Notes: generated by a model from the sequence alone, not told the origin. A stretch of DNA of 54,690 nt from Tenacibaculum skagerrakense (GCF_004345825.1 NZ_SLXM01000013.1:1-54690); one strand, 5' to 3'; shown: positions 1 through 7,838, counted from the stretch's first letter. Translations and numbers: made by a program.

Positions 1-26
1 GATAATTCTAATTTTATATTAGAATG

Positions 27-48
27 AAAAAGGGGACTTTTAGTCCCC
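27..48 (-). terminator. Intrinsic terminator, distal copy
   Basis: A 6-bp GC-rich stem (ggggac / gtcccc, 32-37 and 43-48) with a 5-base loop. Read on the minus strand it is followed by a run of five T (27-31). It is the second of two hairpins downstream of the minus-strand peptide gene and may be a back-up terminator or end a convergent unit outside the window. Confidence 0.7.
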
Positions 49-55
49 AGTATAA

Positions 56-82
56 TAAAACCTCTGTACTTTCAGTACAGAG
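56..82 (-). terminator. Intrinsic terminator of the Cys-rich peptide gene
   Basis: A perfect 9-bp stem (62-70 with 74-82) closes a 3-base loop. On the minus strand it is followed by a short T-rich stretch. It lies 9 bases beyond the stop codon of the small peptide gene ending at 92, so it most likely ends that monocistronic transcript. Confidence 0.8.
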
Positions 83-91
83 TGATTTAGT

Positions 92-295
92 TTAAAAACT
101 TGGACTAGGATCCCAATCACAGCGACTCATACAGAAACTTACAGAAGTTGCACAGAAACTCCATCCAGATGGACAGGTACATCTAAAGCTGCCTTCAGGA
201 CAGAAATTACCAACATTTAATTCTCCTTTAATGTGTTGTAATTCGTTTTTGTTTAGTTTTTTAACTCCTTTGAGATTTAAAATTGAGTGTTTCAT
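92..295 (-). CDS. Bacteriocin-like Cys-rich peptide with double-glycine-type leader
   Basis: A 67-residue precursor if translation starts at the ATG at 295. A start at 334 would add 13 residues unlike any leader. The N-terminus (MKHSILNLKGVKKLNKNEL) has the spacing of hydrophobic residues and the K-x-E-L segment seen in Bacteroidota double-glycine leaders, ending in IKGE rather than the usual GG. The putative mature part is about 43 residues, has six cysteines in a Gly/Ser/aromatic-rich sequence and ends DWDPSPSF. By family knowledge such leaders are cut by C39-peptidase ABC exporters; none is encoded nearby, so export would have to act in trans. Function is not known: bacteriocin, modified peptide (RiPP) or signalling peptide are all possible. 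Two tandem terminators follow it and no partner gene is adjacent. Confidence 0.75.
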   Translation of the reverse strand: MKHSILNLKGVKKLNKNELQHIKGELNVGNFCPEGSFRCTCPSGWSFCATSVSFCMSRCDWDPSPSF

Positions 296-407
296 AATAA
301 AAATATTTAATGATATTACATATTGTAGTTCCATAAACTGTTGTATTGTTACTAAAAATTAATTTTGAAATGCTGATTTTAATAGTATTTTTATCAAAAA
401 ATATAAG

Positions 408-1931
408 ATGAGTCAGACGGAGGCGTTTTTTAATTATATCTCTGAAGGATATAAGTGTAAAGGAGATTTTATTACTCTGGGAGCAGGAATGTTAGGAGAA
501 GAAACAGTCACAAATGCACTGGTAAATATTCCTCTAAAAACGTTAAACAGGCATGGATTAATAGCTGGAGCTACAGGTACAGGTAAAACTAAAACATTAC
601 AAGTACTAGCAGAAAATATGTCTGAAAAAGGAATTCCCGTATTATTAATGGATGTCAAAGGAGATTTAAGTGGTCTAGGACAACCAAGTCCGGGGCATGC
701 TAAAATAGACGAAAGACATGAGAAAATCGGAATTCCTTTTGATGCAAAAAAATTTCCAATTGAAATTTTATCAATTTCAGAACAAGATGGAGTTCGTCTT
801 AGAGCTACAGTTTCTGAATTTGGTCCAGTATTGCTCTCTAGAATATTAGATTTAACAGAAGCACAATCTGGAATTGTAGCAATTATTTTTAAATATTGTG
901 ATGATAATCATTTACCATTACTTGATTTAAAAGATTTTAAAAAGATGTTACAATTCGTAACAGCAGAAGGAAAAGATGAAATTGCAACAGAATACGGTAG
1001 GATTTCAACTTCTAGTACAGGTGCTATTCTTAGAAAAATTGTCGAGTTAGAGCAGCAAGGAGGTGAATTGTTTTTTGGTGAAAAATCTTTTGAAGTTGAT
1101 GACTTAACTAGAGTAGATGAAAATGGAAGAGGAGTAATATCTGTTTTAAGATTAACCGATATTCAAGACAAACCAAAGTTATTTTCAACATTTATGCTTC
1201 AATTATTAGCAGAAGTATATGAAACTTTTCCAGAACAAGGAGATAGTGGTAGACCAGAGTTAATTATTTTTATAGATGAGGCACATTTAGTTTTTGATGA
1301 AGCATCAAAAGCATTATTAAGCCAAATTGAAAGCATTGTAAAGTTAATACGATCAAAAGGAATTGGGTTGTATTTTGTAACTCAAAACCCTAAAGATGTT
1401 CCTGAAGATGTTTTAGCACAATTAGGAATGAAAGTTCAACATGCTTTACGTGCATTTACAGCTAAAGATAGAAAAGCATTAAAGTTAGCTGCTGAAAATT
1501 ATCCAGATTCTGAGTTTTATAATACTAGTGAAGCATTAACACAACTAGGTATTGGAGAAGCATTTATTACGGCCTTAAATGAAAAAGGAATTCCAACTCC
1601 TTTAGCAAGAACTATGCTTAGAGCACCAATGAGTAGAATGGATGTTCTTACTGATAGAGAAATCCAAGAGGTGCTAGATAATTCTAAACTAGTTGATAAG
1701 TACAATAAGAGTATTGATAGAGAAAGTGCTTATGAATTGTTAGAAGAAAAAATTGAGCGCATCAACAAAGAAAAAACAGAAGAAGATAGAAGAAGAGAAG
1801 AAGAAAAAATTAGAAAGAAAAGAAGTACAAGTTCTTCATCAAGAAGCACTCGACAAAATCCAGTTGTAAAAGTACTAACAAGTGCTACTTTTATTAGAGC
1901 TGTTTTTGGGATTTTAAAGAAAGTACTATAA
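408..1931 (+). CDS. HerA/DUF853-type helicase-like ATPase
   Basis: A 507-residue cytoplasmic P-loop ATPase of the bacterial HerA-like DUF853 group (YjgR-like). Walker A is GATGTGKT at residues 54-61, followed by the family sequence LLMDVKGDLSGLGQ. Walker B is LIIFIDE at residues 285-291 followed by AH. The C-terminus (about 415-507) is highly charged, then Ser/Arg-rich, and ends in a hydrophobic segment. HerA proteins are hexameric DNA-pumping ATPases, but the bacterial DUF853 branch has no well-defined role. No NurA nuclease or other defence partner is adjacent, so a defence function is not supported. The gene is probably transcribed alone or with the lipoprotein gene 44 bases downstream. 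Confidence 0.85.
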   Translation: MSQTEAFFNYISEGYKCKGDFITLGAGMLGEETVTNALVNIPLKTLNRHGLIAGATGTGKTKTLQVLAENMSEKGIPVLLMDVKGDLSGLGQPSPGHAKIDERHEKIGIPFDAKKFPIEILSISEQDGVRLRATVSEFGPVLLSRILDLTEAQSGIVAIIFKYCDDNHLPLLDLKDFKKMLQFVTAEGKDEIATEYGRISTSSTGAILRKIVELEQQGGELFFGEKSFEVDDLTRVDENGRGVISVLRLTDIQDKPKLFSTFMLQLLAEVYETFPEQGDSGRPELIIFIDEAHLVFDEASKALLSQIESIVKLIRSKGIGLYFVTQNPKDVPEDVLAQLGMKVQHALRAFTAKDRKALKLAAENYPDSEFYNTSEALTQLGIGEAFITALNEKGIPTPLARTMLRAPMSRMDVLTDREIQEVLDNSKLVDKYNKSIDRESAYELLEEKIERINKEKTEEDRRREEEKIRKKRSTSSSSRSTRQNPVVKVLTSATFIRAVFGILKKVL

Positions 1932-1975
1932 ACTAAATAGCAAAAAGAAACGTTATATTTTGAAATTAAACTTAC

Positions 1976-2536
1976 ATGAAAAAATTAACTAAAATTGTAT
2001 CAATACTTTGTATTTCATTTTTATTTGTTCAATGTGGAAAAGATAAATTTACGATTGCGAAAGGAAAGGTTGGGCAATTAACTACAAAAACTACTGTACA
2101 AGAATTAGATAAAATTTTTGCTAAAGATTCTTTAGTAAAAATATTAAGCGAAGGAGCTAAAGGAAATAATTATTTTCAAGATGATGATGTATATGAGGTA
2201 TATGAAAAAGGAGGAAAACTTTTACTGAGTATTATACCAAAAGAGCAATTAGATTCGACTTCTGTTATAAAAAGTGTTGAAATTTTTGATGAACGCTTTA
2301 AAACAGAAAAAGGATTGAATATTAATTCTACATTCAATGAAATTAATTCAAACAATGCTATAAGTAAAATAGAGCCTTCATTTTCTTCGGTTACGGTTTT
2401 TATAGATGATTTAAATGCCACTATTGCCATAGATAAAGAAGGTCTAGGTTTAAGTGATTATAACATGAAAAAAGTGTCTATTGAACAAATTCCCGATTTA
2501 GCAAAAATGAAATCGTTCATTATTTGGTTCAATTAA
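1976..2536 (+). CDS. Predicted lipoprotein of unknown function
   Basis: A 186-residue protein with a type II signal peptide: basic MKKLTK, hydrophobic core, then the lipobox-like FLFVQC with Cys20 as the likely lipidated residue. The mature part is rich in Lys, Asp and Ser and has no motif I recognise; the segment at residues 70-150 alternates as in beta-sandwich periplasmic proteins. It starts 44 bases after the HerA-like gene and is followed by a strong terminator, so it may be the last gene of a two-gene unit. I cannot assign a function. Confidence 0.7.
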   Translation: MKKLTKIVSILCISFLFVQCGKDKFTIAKGKVGQLTTKTTVQELDKIFAKDSLVKILSEGAKGNNYFQDDDVYEVYEKGGKLLLSIIPKEQLDSTSVIKSVEIFDERFKTEKGLNINSTFNEINSNNAISKIEPSFSSVTVFIDDLNATIAIDKEGLGLSDYNMKKVSIEQIPDLAKMKSFIIWFN

Positions 2537-2543
2537 AAATATA

Positions 2544-2567
2544 AAATCCGCTTAGGCGGATTTTTTT
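2544..2567 (+). terminator. Intrinsic terminator after lipoprotein gene
   Basis: The stem aatccgc / gcggatt (2545-2551 with 2556-2562) has a 4-base loop and is followed by a run of T to 2567. It begins 8 bases after the stop codon of the lipoprotein gene. Confidence 0.9.
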
Positions 2568-2599
2568 ATAGACGCATACAAAACAAATTTCCAAACTTA

Positions 2600-2607
2600 T
2601 ATATTTG
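2600..2607 (+). promoter_or_regulatory. Bacteroidota -7 box, cysteine-synthase-family gene
   Basis: TATATTTG matches the TAnnTTTG -7 element of Bacteroidota promoters. It lies 18 bases before the ATG at 2626, immediately after the preceding terminator. The in-frame ATG at 2605 lies inside this box, which argues for the start at 2626. I do not see a clear -33 TTG. Confidence 0.55.
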
Positions 2608-2625
2608 CACAACAAATCAAAGAAC

Positions 2626-3606
2626 ATGAATTACGCAAAGAATATTCTTGAGACTATTGGAAACACTCCTTTAGTTAAAATTAATAAACTAGCCGAAGAA
2701 TTACCTTGTTTAGTATTAGCTAAGTACGAAACTTTTAACCCAGGTAATTCAGTAAAAGACAGAATGGCTCTAAAAATGATAGAAGATGCTGAGGCTGATG
2801 GAAGATTAAAGCCAGGAGGAACAATCATTGAAGGAACTTCAGGAAACACAGGAATGGGATTAGCTTTAGCTGCAATTGTTAAAGGATACAAGTGTGTTTT
2901 TGTAATGGCAGATAAGCAAAGTAAAGAAAAAGTTGATATTTTAAAAGCTGTTGGAGCAGAGGTTGTAGTTTGTCCTACGAATGTAGAACCAGATGATCCT
3001 AGAAGTTACTATTCAGTTTCAAGAAGATTAGCAGAGGAAACAGAGAATGCTTGGTATGTAAACCAATATGATAACCCAAGTAATGCAAAAGGTCATTATG
3101 AGAGTACTGGGCCAGAAATTTGGGAACAAACCGAAGGAAAAATTACTCATTTTGTTGTTGGAGTAGGAACTGGAGGAACTATTTCGGGAGTTGGAAAATA
3201 TTTAAAAGAGAAAAATCCAAATGTAAAGGTTTGGGGAATTGATACTTACGGTTCTGTTTTTAAAAAATACCATGAAACGGGTGTATTTGATGAAAATGAG
3301 ATTTATCCTTATGTAACAGAAGGTATTGGGGAAGATATTTTACCGAAGAACGTTGATTTTAGTATTATTGATGGGTTTACTAAGGTTACTGATAAAGATG
3401 CAGCAGTGTATACACAGTTATTAGCTAAGAAAGAAGGAATGTTCTTAGGGAACTCTGCCGGAGCAGCTATGAAAGGTTTGTTACAGTTAAAAGAGCATTT
3501 TAATGAAGATGATGTTGTAGTAGTATTATTTCATGATCACGGAAGTCGTTATGTTGGAAAAATGTTTAACGATGACTGGATGAGAAAAATGGGATATTTA
3601 GAATAA
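2626..3606 (+). CDS. PLP-dependent cysteine synthase / cystathionine beta-synthase family enzyme
   Basis: A 326-residue fold-type II PLP enzyme. The PLP lysine lies in NPGNSVKDRMA (about residues 41-51), the substrate loop is EGTSGNTGMGLA, and the phosphate-binding glycine loop is GVGTGGTISG. It is longer than plain CysK and resembles the catalytic core of cystathionine beta-synthases without CBS domains, so the substrate could be O-acetylserine with sulfide or serine with homocysteine; the sequence alone does not decide. It has its own -7 box and is followed by a small membrane protein gene 10 bases downstream. Confidence 0.85.
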   Translation: MNYAKNILETIGNTPLVKINKLAEELPCLVLAKYETFNPGNSVKDRMALKMIEDAEADGRLKPGGTIIEGTSGNTGMGLALAAIVKGYKCVFVMADKQSKEKVDILKAVGAEVVVCPTNVEPDDPRSYYSVSRRLAEETENAWYVNQYDNPSNAKGHYESTGPEIWEQTEGKITHFVVGVGTGGTISGVGKYLKEKNPNVKVWGIDTYGSVFKKYHETGVFDENEIYPYVTEGIGEDILPKNVDFSIIDGFTKVTDKDAAVYTQLLAKKEGMFLGNSAGAAMKGLLQLKEHFNEDDVVVVLFHDHGSRYVGKMFNDDWMRKMGYLE

Positions 3607-3616
3607 ACTAGAATCC

Positions 3617-3844
3617 ATGTTTAAACTATTTTGTGGAAGTCCAGAGGGTTTTTTGGGTTTACTCTTTGTTTTGTTCATATTTGCTTTGCCAGTAGCTATA
3701 ATGGTAATCATTGCAAATATTATCTTAAAAACAACTGAATTCTATAAAAAACTAATAACCAATAGTTTTAGAAAATTTTTATATTTTATTTTTTTAATTT
3801 TTATAGCAATTCTAATTTGTATAATCTTCACAATCGGACTTTAA
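3617..3844 (+). CDS. Small two-helix membrane protein, unknown
   Basis: A 75-residue protein with two hydrophobic helices (about residues 11-37 and 52-74) separated by a basic loop KTTEFYKKLITNSFRK, which is likely cytoplasmic. It starts 10 bases after the cysteine-synthase-family gene and so is probably cotranscribed. There is no recognisable family motif. It is AT-rich and short, so chance is not excluded, but length, position and the terminator 37 bases downstream support a gene. Confidence 0.5.
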   Translation: MFKLFCGSPEGFLGLLFVLFIFALPVAIMVIIANIILKTTEFYKKLITNSFRKFLYFIFLIFIAILICIIFTIGL

Positions 3845-3881
3845 TTCGAAATCAAGAAAATATAAATTATTAATATAATCA

Positions 3882-3908
3882 AAAAGCCACCTCATTGAGG
3901 TGGCTTTT
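3882..3908. terminator. Bidirectional intrinsic terminator
   Basis: A long near-perfect inverted repeat (aaaagccacctca, 3882-3894, with its complement 3896-3908) has A-rich and T-rich flanks on opposite sides. It lies between the plus-strand unit ending at 3844 and lipA, which ends at 4089 on the minus strand, and can serve both. The rest of 3909-4088 is AT-rich with no gene I can support. Confidence 0.85.
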
Positions 3909-4088
3909 CGTTAATCAACTAATTCAAATAATTTACACAATGAAAACAATTATTATTGTTAACAATTATATGTTTTCAATTTACGTGCCAAAATTAATAA
4001 TATTTACCACATAAATGTGTATTTATTTTATTATTTACATTTTTTTAACTTTTAAAACCTTTATTGTTAAGAAATTAATAATAGAATG

Positions 4089-4988
4089 TTAGCTAGCATG
4101 TTTGTGTGCTTTGTAAGAAGACCTTACTAAAGCTCCACTTTCCACATACATGAATCCCATTTCTTTTCCTAAAGTTTCGTATTTCTTAAACTGTTCTGGA
4201 GTAATAAATTCTTTAACAGGTAAATGTTTTTTGGTAGGTTGTAAATACTGACCAATAGTGATAATATCTAAACCAACATTTCTAAGGTCTTTCATTGTTT
4301 CGATAACCTCTTCTTCAGTTTCACCTAAACCAAGCATAATACCAGATTTAGTTCTCATCCCGTTCTCTTTTAGGTATTTTAAAACACCTAAACTTCTATC
4401 ATATTTTGCTTGAATTCTTACTTCTCTTGTTAACCTTCTAACGGTTTCCATATTATGAGAAACAACTTCAGGATGCACTTCAATAATTCGATCTATAAGC
4501 TTCGTATTACCTTGAAAATCTGGAATTAGTGTTTCTAAAGTTGTGTTAGGGTTAGCTCTTCTAATCGCTTCAACCGTTTCAGCCCATATAATAGAACCTC
4601 CATCTTTTAAATCATCTCTATCAACAGAAGTAATAACCGCATGTTTAATATTCATGATTTTTATAGATCGAGCTACTTTTTCAGGTTCGTCCCATTCTAC
4701 AGTTTCAGGTCTTCCTGTTTTAACACCGCAAAACCCACAAGAACGCGTACAAATATTACCTAAAATCATGAATGTAGCAGTACCTTCGCCCCAACATTCA
4801 CCCATGTTAGGACAACTACCACTAGTACAAATAGTATTTAGTTTGTACTTATCTACTAATCCTCTTAATTCGGTATATTTTTTTCCTACAGGAAGCTTTA
4901 CACGTAACCACTTCGGTTTTTGTACACGTTCCGAAGTTGCGTCTTTAGTAATTTTAGTTTCCGATGGGATAAGAATCTTTTCTGACAT
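4089..4988 (-). CDS. lipA: Lipoyl synthase
   Basis: A 299-residue radical-SAM enzyme that inserts two sulfur atoms into protein-bound octanoyl groups to make lipoyl cofactors for 2-oxoacid dehydrogenases and the glycine cleavage system. The auxiliary cluster motif CX4CX5C is at Cys54, Cys59 and Cys65, and the radical-SAM motif CX3CX2C is at Cys80, Cys84 and Cys87. The C-terminal RSSY, whose serine ligates the auxiliary cluster, is present. The length is typical for the family. A -7 box lies 20 bases upstream, so it probably has its own promoter although another minus-strand gene ends only 38 bases upstream. Confidence 0.97.
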   Translation of the reverse strand: MSEKILIPSETKITKDATSERVQKPKWLRVKLPVGKKYTELRGLVDKYKLNTICTSGSCPNMGECWGEGTATFMILGNICTRSCGFCGVKTGRPETVEWDEPEKVARSIKIMNIKHAVITSVDRDDLKDGGSIIWAETVEAIRRANPNTTLETLIPDFQGNTKLIDRIIEVHPEVVSHNMETVRRLTREVRIQAKYDRSLGVLKYLKENGMRTKSGIMLGLGETEEEVIETMKDLRNVGLDIITIGQYLQPTKKHLPVKEFITPEQFKKYETLGKEMGFMYVESGALVRSSYKAHKHAS

Positions 4989-5007
4989 TCACTATAAATT
5001 TGATGTA

Positions 5008-5015
5008 CAAATTTA
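5008..5015 (-). promoter_or_regulatory. -7 box for lipA
   Basis: Read on the minus strand, TAAATTTG matches TAnnTTTG. It ends 20 bases before the lipA ATG and lies in the gap after the upstream gene. I see no convincing -33 TTG at the usual distance. Confidence 0.45.
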
Positions 5016-5026
5016 CGAAGAATGTT

Positions 5027-5482
5027 TTATTGCATAATACCTAATTCGTTAGCTTTATCAATTGCAAGTTGTAATAACTCGTCATTTGTCTTAATTGTAC
5101 TAACAATTCTACCGATTTTGTCTAGGTCTTCTTTGTTAGCGCTCCAAAAAGTAACACCAGTAACATCAACTTTCATCTCAATCTCATCGATTAAATTGTT
5201 GTCACAAAGCTTAAAAGCACCGTAAATAATACCTAACCAAGACGGACCACCTCCGTGATAACCACTAGCTTGAAGATCTTTTGCAAGAGAATCTGATTGA
5301 TAAACATCATGATAATCATACCTATATTTGCCATTTTCTTGTTGTAATTTTCCTTGAAAAGGAACTGAAGTATCAGAAATAGCTGTTTGAAGTTTTTCTA
5401 CTTGAGCAAAAGTATTTTGTAATGAAAAAAGTGTAAGGGATAACACACATACCAACTGTAAGAAAAATCTTTTTGTTTGCAT
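5027..5482 (-). CDS. Secreted protein of unknown function, faintly Imm51-like
   Basis: A 151-residue protein with a signal peptide (basic MQTKR, hydrophobic core, cleavage likely after NTFAQ near residue 27). The mature part contains SGYHGGGPSWLGIIYGAF, then an acidic segment and a final helix with DLDKIGRIVSTI. The order of a G-x-G-x-x-W segment, a beta region and an Asp-rich helix recalls immunity-protein family Imm51, but this is weak pattern similarity only. No toxin gene is adjacent. It could equally be an uncharacterised periplasmic protein. Confidence 0.6.
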   Translation of the reverse strand: MQTKRFFLQLVCVLSLTLFSLQNTFAQVEKLQTAISDTSVPFQGKLQQENGKYRYDYHDVYQSDSLAKDLQASGYHGGGPSWLGIIYGAFKLCDNNLIDEIEMKVDVTGVTFWSANKEDLDKIGRIVSTIKTNDELLQLAIDKANELGIMQ

Positions 5483-5606
5483 TCGTAATATTGGGATTTT
5501 ATTATACTTTGTGGATTATACCAAAAAGCGTGCTAATTTAATTTTTTTTCTCTTTTTTTTCAGATTTTTTTAAATATATTTTATTAGTGTGTTGTATCAC
5601 AGGTGT

Positions 5607-6830
5607 CTATTTAAAAAAGATACTTACATACCATAGGCTGAAACAAATAAGAAATAAAATTCCTGTCATACTTATAATCTTAATAATAGTTGAAGGATGA
5701 TGTTCTTTTGGTGTATATTTACTAGTAATAAGCTTATAATTTAAGATAGCAAAAACAGGAGCAGTTAGAAACGAAAATATGGTAGCAATTTTAACCATTA
5801 ACAACATGCTATTCAGTAATACAAACAGAATTAATAATGTTCCTGTAATTAAAAGATAACTCCAAAACTTATAATTTAATTTTTCTTTACTGAATAACAA
5901 AAAAGACGCTTTTTCCATTGCTCTAGGTGAAGCATCTAGCGTAGTAATTGTTGTGCTAAACATGGTGGTAAAAGCAGCTATTCCAATAATGGGTTTTGCA
6001 TACTCCCCTAAATTATTGGTGTATAAATTAATAAGTTGTAAAGCAAATTGACCTCCATTACTAGCAAATTTTTCATCAGAGGAAAACATTACTAATGCAC
6101 CTAATAAAATAAAGCATAAACCTAAAAACATTGTACCAAAGTAACCCACATTGAAATCGAAAATAGATTTTTTTACACTTACTTTTTCATGAGTGTTTTT
6201 TTGTTTTTGTATCGACCAAAGAGAATGCCAAATAGAAATATCTAAAGGAGCTGGCATCCAACCTAAAAAAGCAATTAAAAAACTGATTCCAACAGCATCT
6301 GTAGGAAGAACTTGAGCATATGAAAAGGTTCTTTCATTTTTAGTAATTGCAATAATTAACGATAATAGCGTACTAATTGTTAAAAATAAAATAATATACT
6401 TCATTAATTTATCTAACAATTCATACTTCCCTATTGAAAGGATTAAAAAACTTACTATCAAAATAATAGTAGCCCAATACACCAAATTGTTTGTAATCCC
6501 GAATAAGTAAGAAGCTAAACTGGCTGTAACTATCGTAACTCCTGCTTGAATAGTAAACATAGTGGCTATGTTTACAATAAAGTAAAGATTCAAATAACCT
6601 CTTCCTAATTTTTTATAGCCATCTAGTAAGCTTTCACCAGTCGCAGAAGCATACTTTGGTCCGAATTTAAAGAAAGGATATTTAAAGAAATGAACAAGAA
6701 ATAAAGCCCAAATTAATCCGTATCCATATTCTGCACCAGCTCTAGTAGATTGAACTAAATGCGAAACACCAATTGCAGCACCAGCAAATAATAACCCTGG
6801 GCCAAAGGCGCTAAAAATGTTTCTTTTCAT
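5607..6830 (-). CDS. Nramp-family-like membrane transporter lacking canonical metal-site motifs
   Basis: A 407-residue polytopic protein (about 11 helices) with the Nramp fold signature FGPGLLFAGAAIG at the start of helix 1 and AGAEYGYGLIWALF following. In classical Nramp metal transporters the helix-1 break is DPGN and the helix-6 break is MPH. Here the aligned residues read GVSH (in AAIGVSHLV) and MPA (in GWMPAPLDISIW), so the Asp, Asn and His metal ligands are missing. Substrate is therefore uncertain: it may move another ion. It overlaps the sigma factor gene by 4 bases, so the two are translationally coupled and probably linked in function. Confidence 0.8.
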   Translation of the reverse strand: MKRNIFSAFGPGLLFAGAAIGVSHLVQSTRAGAEYGYGLIWALFLVHFFKYPFFKFGPKYASATGESLLDGYKKLGRGYLNLYFIVNIATMFTIQAGVTIVTASLASYLFGITNNLVYWATIILIVSFLILSIGKYELLDKLMKYIILFLTISTLLSLIIAITKNERTFSYAQVLPTDAVGISFLIAFLGWMPAPLDISIWHSLWSIQKQKNTHEKVSVKKSIFDFNVGYFGTMFLGLCFILLGALVMFSSDEKFASNGGQFALQLINLYTNNLGEYAKPIIGIAAFTTMFSTTITTLDASPRAMEKASFLLFSKEKLNYKFWSYLLITGTLLILFVLLNSMLLMVKIATIFSFLTAPVFAILNYKLITSKYTPKEHHPSTIIKIISMTGILFLICFSLWYVSIFFK

Positions 6831-7333
6831 GATTTATTCTTCTCAATAATTTCAGCTAGTAATTTTTTAGCTCTTAGAAGTTTAACTTTAACATTATTCA
6901 TTGGTTCATCAAGTTGTTCAGAAATTTCTTTATAACTTAATTCTTGAAAAAATCGTAGATTAATTACTTCCTGATACTTTGGCTTTAATTGCTTAATGTC
7001 CTTTAGAAGCTTCGCTAGATTTTGCTCTGTTATGATAGTGTCTTCTGGAGATGGTGCATCATCAATAACTTTATAAGCTTCATCATCTGCTTTTGAAGAT
7101 TTTATAACAGGAGAGGATTTACTTTTCCTTAAAATATCTTGGTGAATATTCTTAGAAATAGCAATTAACCATGTGCTAAATTGATACTCTTCATTAAAAG
7201 TATGAATTTTGTTAAATGCCTTAGCAAAAGTCTGAATAGTAATGTCTTCAGCATCATTTTCATTTGCTACATTCTTTAATTGATACCCATAAACAATAGC
7301 CCAGAAAGCATCTAAAAGAAAGTTAAAAGACAT
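6827..7333 (-). CDS. ECF-type RNA polymerase sigma factor
   Basis: A sigma-70 family extracytoplasmic-function factor, 168 residues from the first ATG. Region 2 is visible as NENDAEDITIQTFAKAF followed by FSTWLIAISKNI, and region 4 as a helix-turn-helix in LSYKEISEQLDEPMNNVKVKL. The ATG start cuts into region 2.1. The same frame is open upstream back to the stop codon of the preceding gene and encodes IKDEILQHIEKAKKGNQ, a normal ECF N-terminus, without any ATG, GTG or TTG. The true start may be a rare codon such as ATA at 7384. No anti-sigma gene is adjacent; the downstream, overlapping Nramp-like gene could be a target or partner. Confidence 0.88.
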   Translation of the reverse strand: MSFNFLLDAFWAIVYGYQLKNVANENDAEDITIQTFAKAFNKIHTFNEEYQFSTWLIAISKNIHQDILRKSKSSPVIKSSKADDEAYKVIDDAPSPEDTIITEQNLAKLLKDIKQLKPKYQEVINLRFFQELSYKEISEQLDEPMNNVKVKLLRAKKLLAEIIEKNKS

Positions 7334-7396
7334 TTGATTGCCTTTTTTCGCTTTTTCTATATGTTGAAGAATTTCGTCTTTTATGAGAAGAGAGTT

Positions 7397-7600
7397 TTAT
7401 TGGTGTTGAGGTTCATTACATGAATCAAATTGATCTGGAGTTTTTCCACAAAAACCACACGCTTCACCTGATTTATTTAACATTGGATTTTGACTAGCAC
7501 ATGTTCCTGCAAATTCACCATCTTTTTTTGCCCAAATTTTAATAGCAATTCCTGCAAAAGCTATAGCTAATAATCCTGCTGTTAATATAACTAATTTCAT
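7397..7600 (-). CDS. Small Cys-rich membrane or secreted protein
   Basis: A 67-residue protein with one N-terminal hydrophobic helix (residues 3-23), then KIWAKKDGEFAGTCASQNP and a Cys-rich tail with CGFCGK and a final Cys (four cysteines in all). I recall similar short proteins from other Flavobacteriaceae annotated only as 'membrane or secreted protein'. The CxxC pair suggests metal binding or a redox role. Its stop codon is in the same frame as, and 63 bases before, the first ATG of the sigma factor, so the two genes form an operon with the Nramp-like gene. Confidence 0.7.
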   Translation of the reverse strand: MKLVILTAGLLAIAFAGIAIKIWAKKDGEFAGTCASQNPMLNKSGEACGFCGKTPDQFDSCNEPQHQ

Positions 7601-7709
7601 GAATAAAATTTTAATAGTTCAAAGATAATGAAACTATTTTTTTAGAGTAGGTGACTTTTTAAATAATATGGTGTCTTAATAGTGTAACTAAACTTTAAAA
7701 CAGTATAAA

Positions 7710-7838
7710 ATGAAATCAGTATTAGAATTCTTAATCACTTTTTATAAGTTCATTGGTTTTTCAATGAAAAAGACTGAAAATCAATTATTGCCAGTTTACA
7801 TTAAAACTCACAATAAAATTAAAAGATATAATAGATAA
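7710..7838 (+). CDS. Possible small protein (42 aa)
   Basis: An ATG-initiated 42-residue frame with a hydrophobic N-terminal half (VLEFLITFYKFIGF) and a basic C-terminal half rich in Lys, Asn and Arg. It stands alone in a 344-base gap between two minus-strand genes and is followed 45 bases later by a strong hairpin with a T run. It resembles a single-helix membrane-associated small protein. There is no family assignment and a chance open frame cannot be excluded. Confidence 0.4.
   Translation: MKSVLEFLITFYKFIGFSMKKTENQLLPVYIKTHNKIKRYNR

Noticed and set aside
408..1931. HerA-type ATPase as part of a DNA-defence system
   Set aside because: No NurA, SIR2, nuclease or other defence partner is adjacent; DUF853 proteins occur widely as solitary genes.
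3940..3980. Imperfect inverted repeat centred on gttaac and a 24-codon ATG frame downstream of a terminator
   Set aside because: The outer 7-bp and inner 6-bp arms are separated by unpaired AT-rich bases; chance is likely in this composition and the frame has no supporting signal.
4543..5037. A 164-codon plus-strand frame opposite lipA
   Set aside because: It lies antisense to a clearly functional lipA with all cluster cysteines and has no recognisable protein features.
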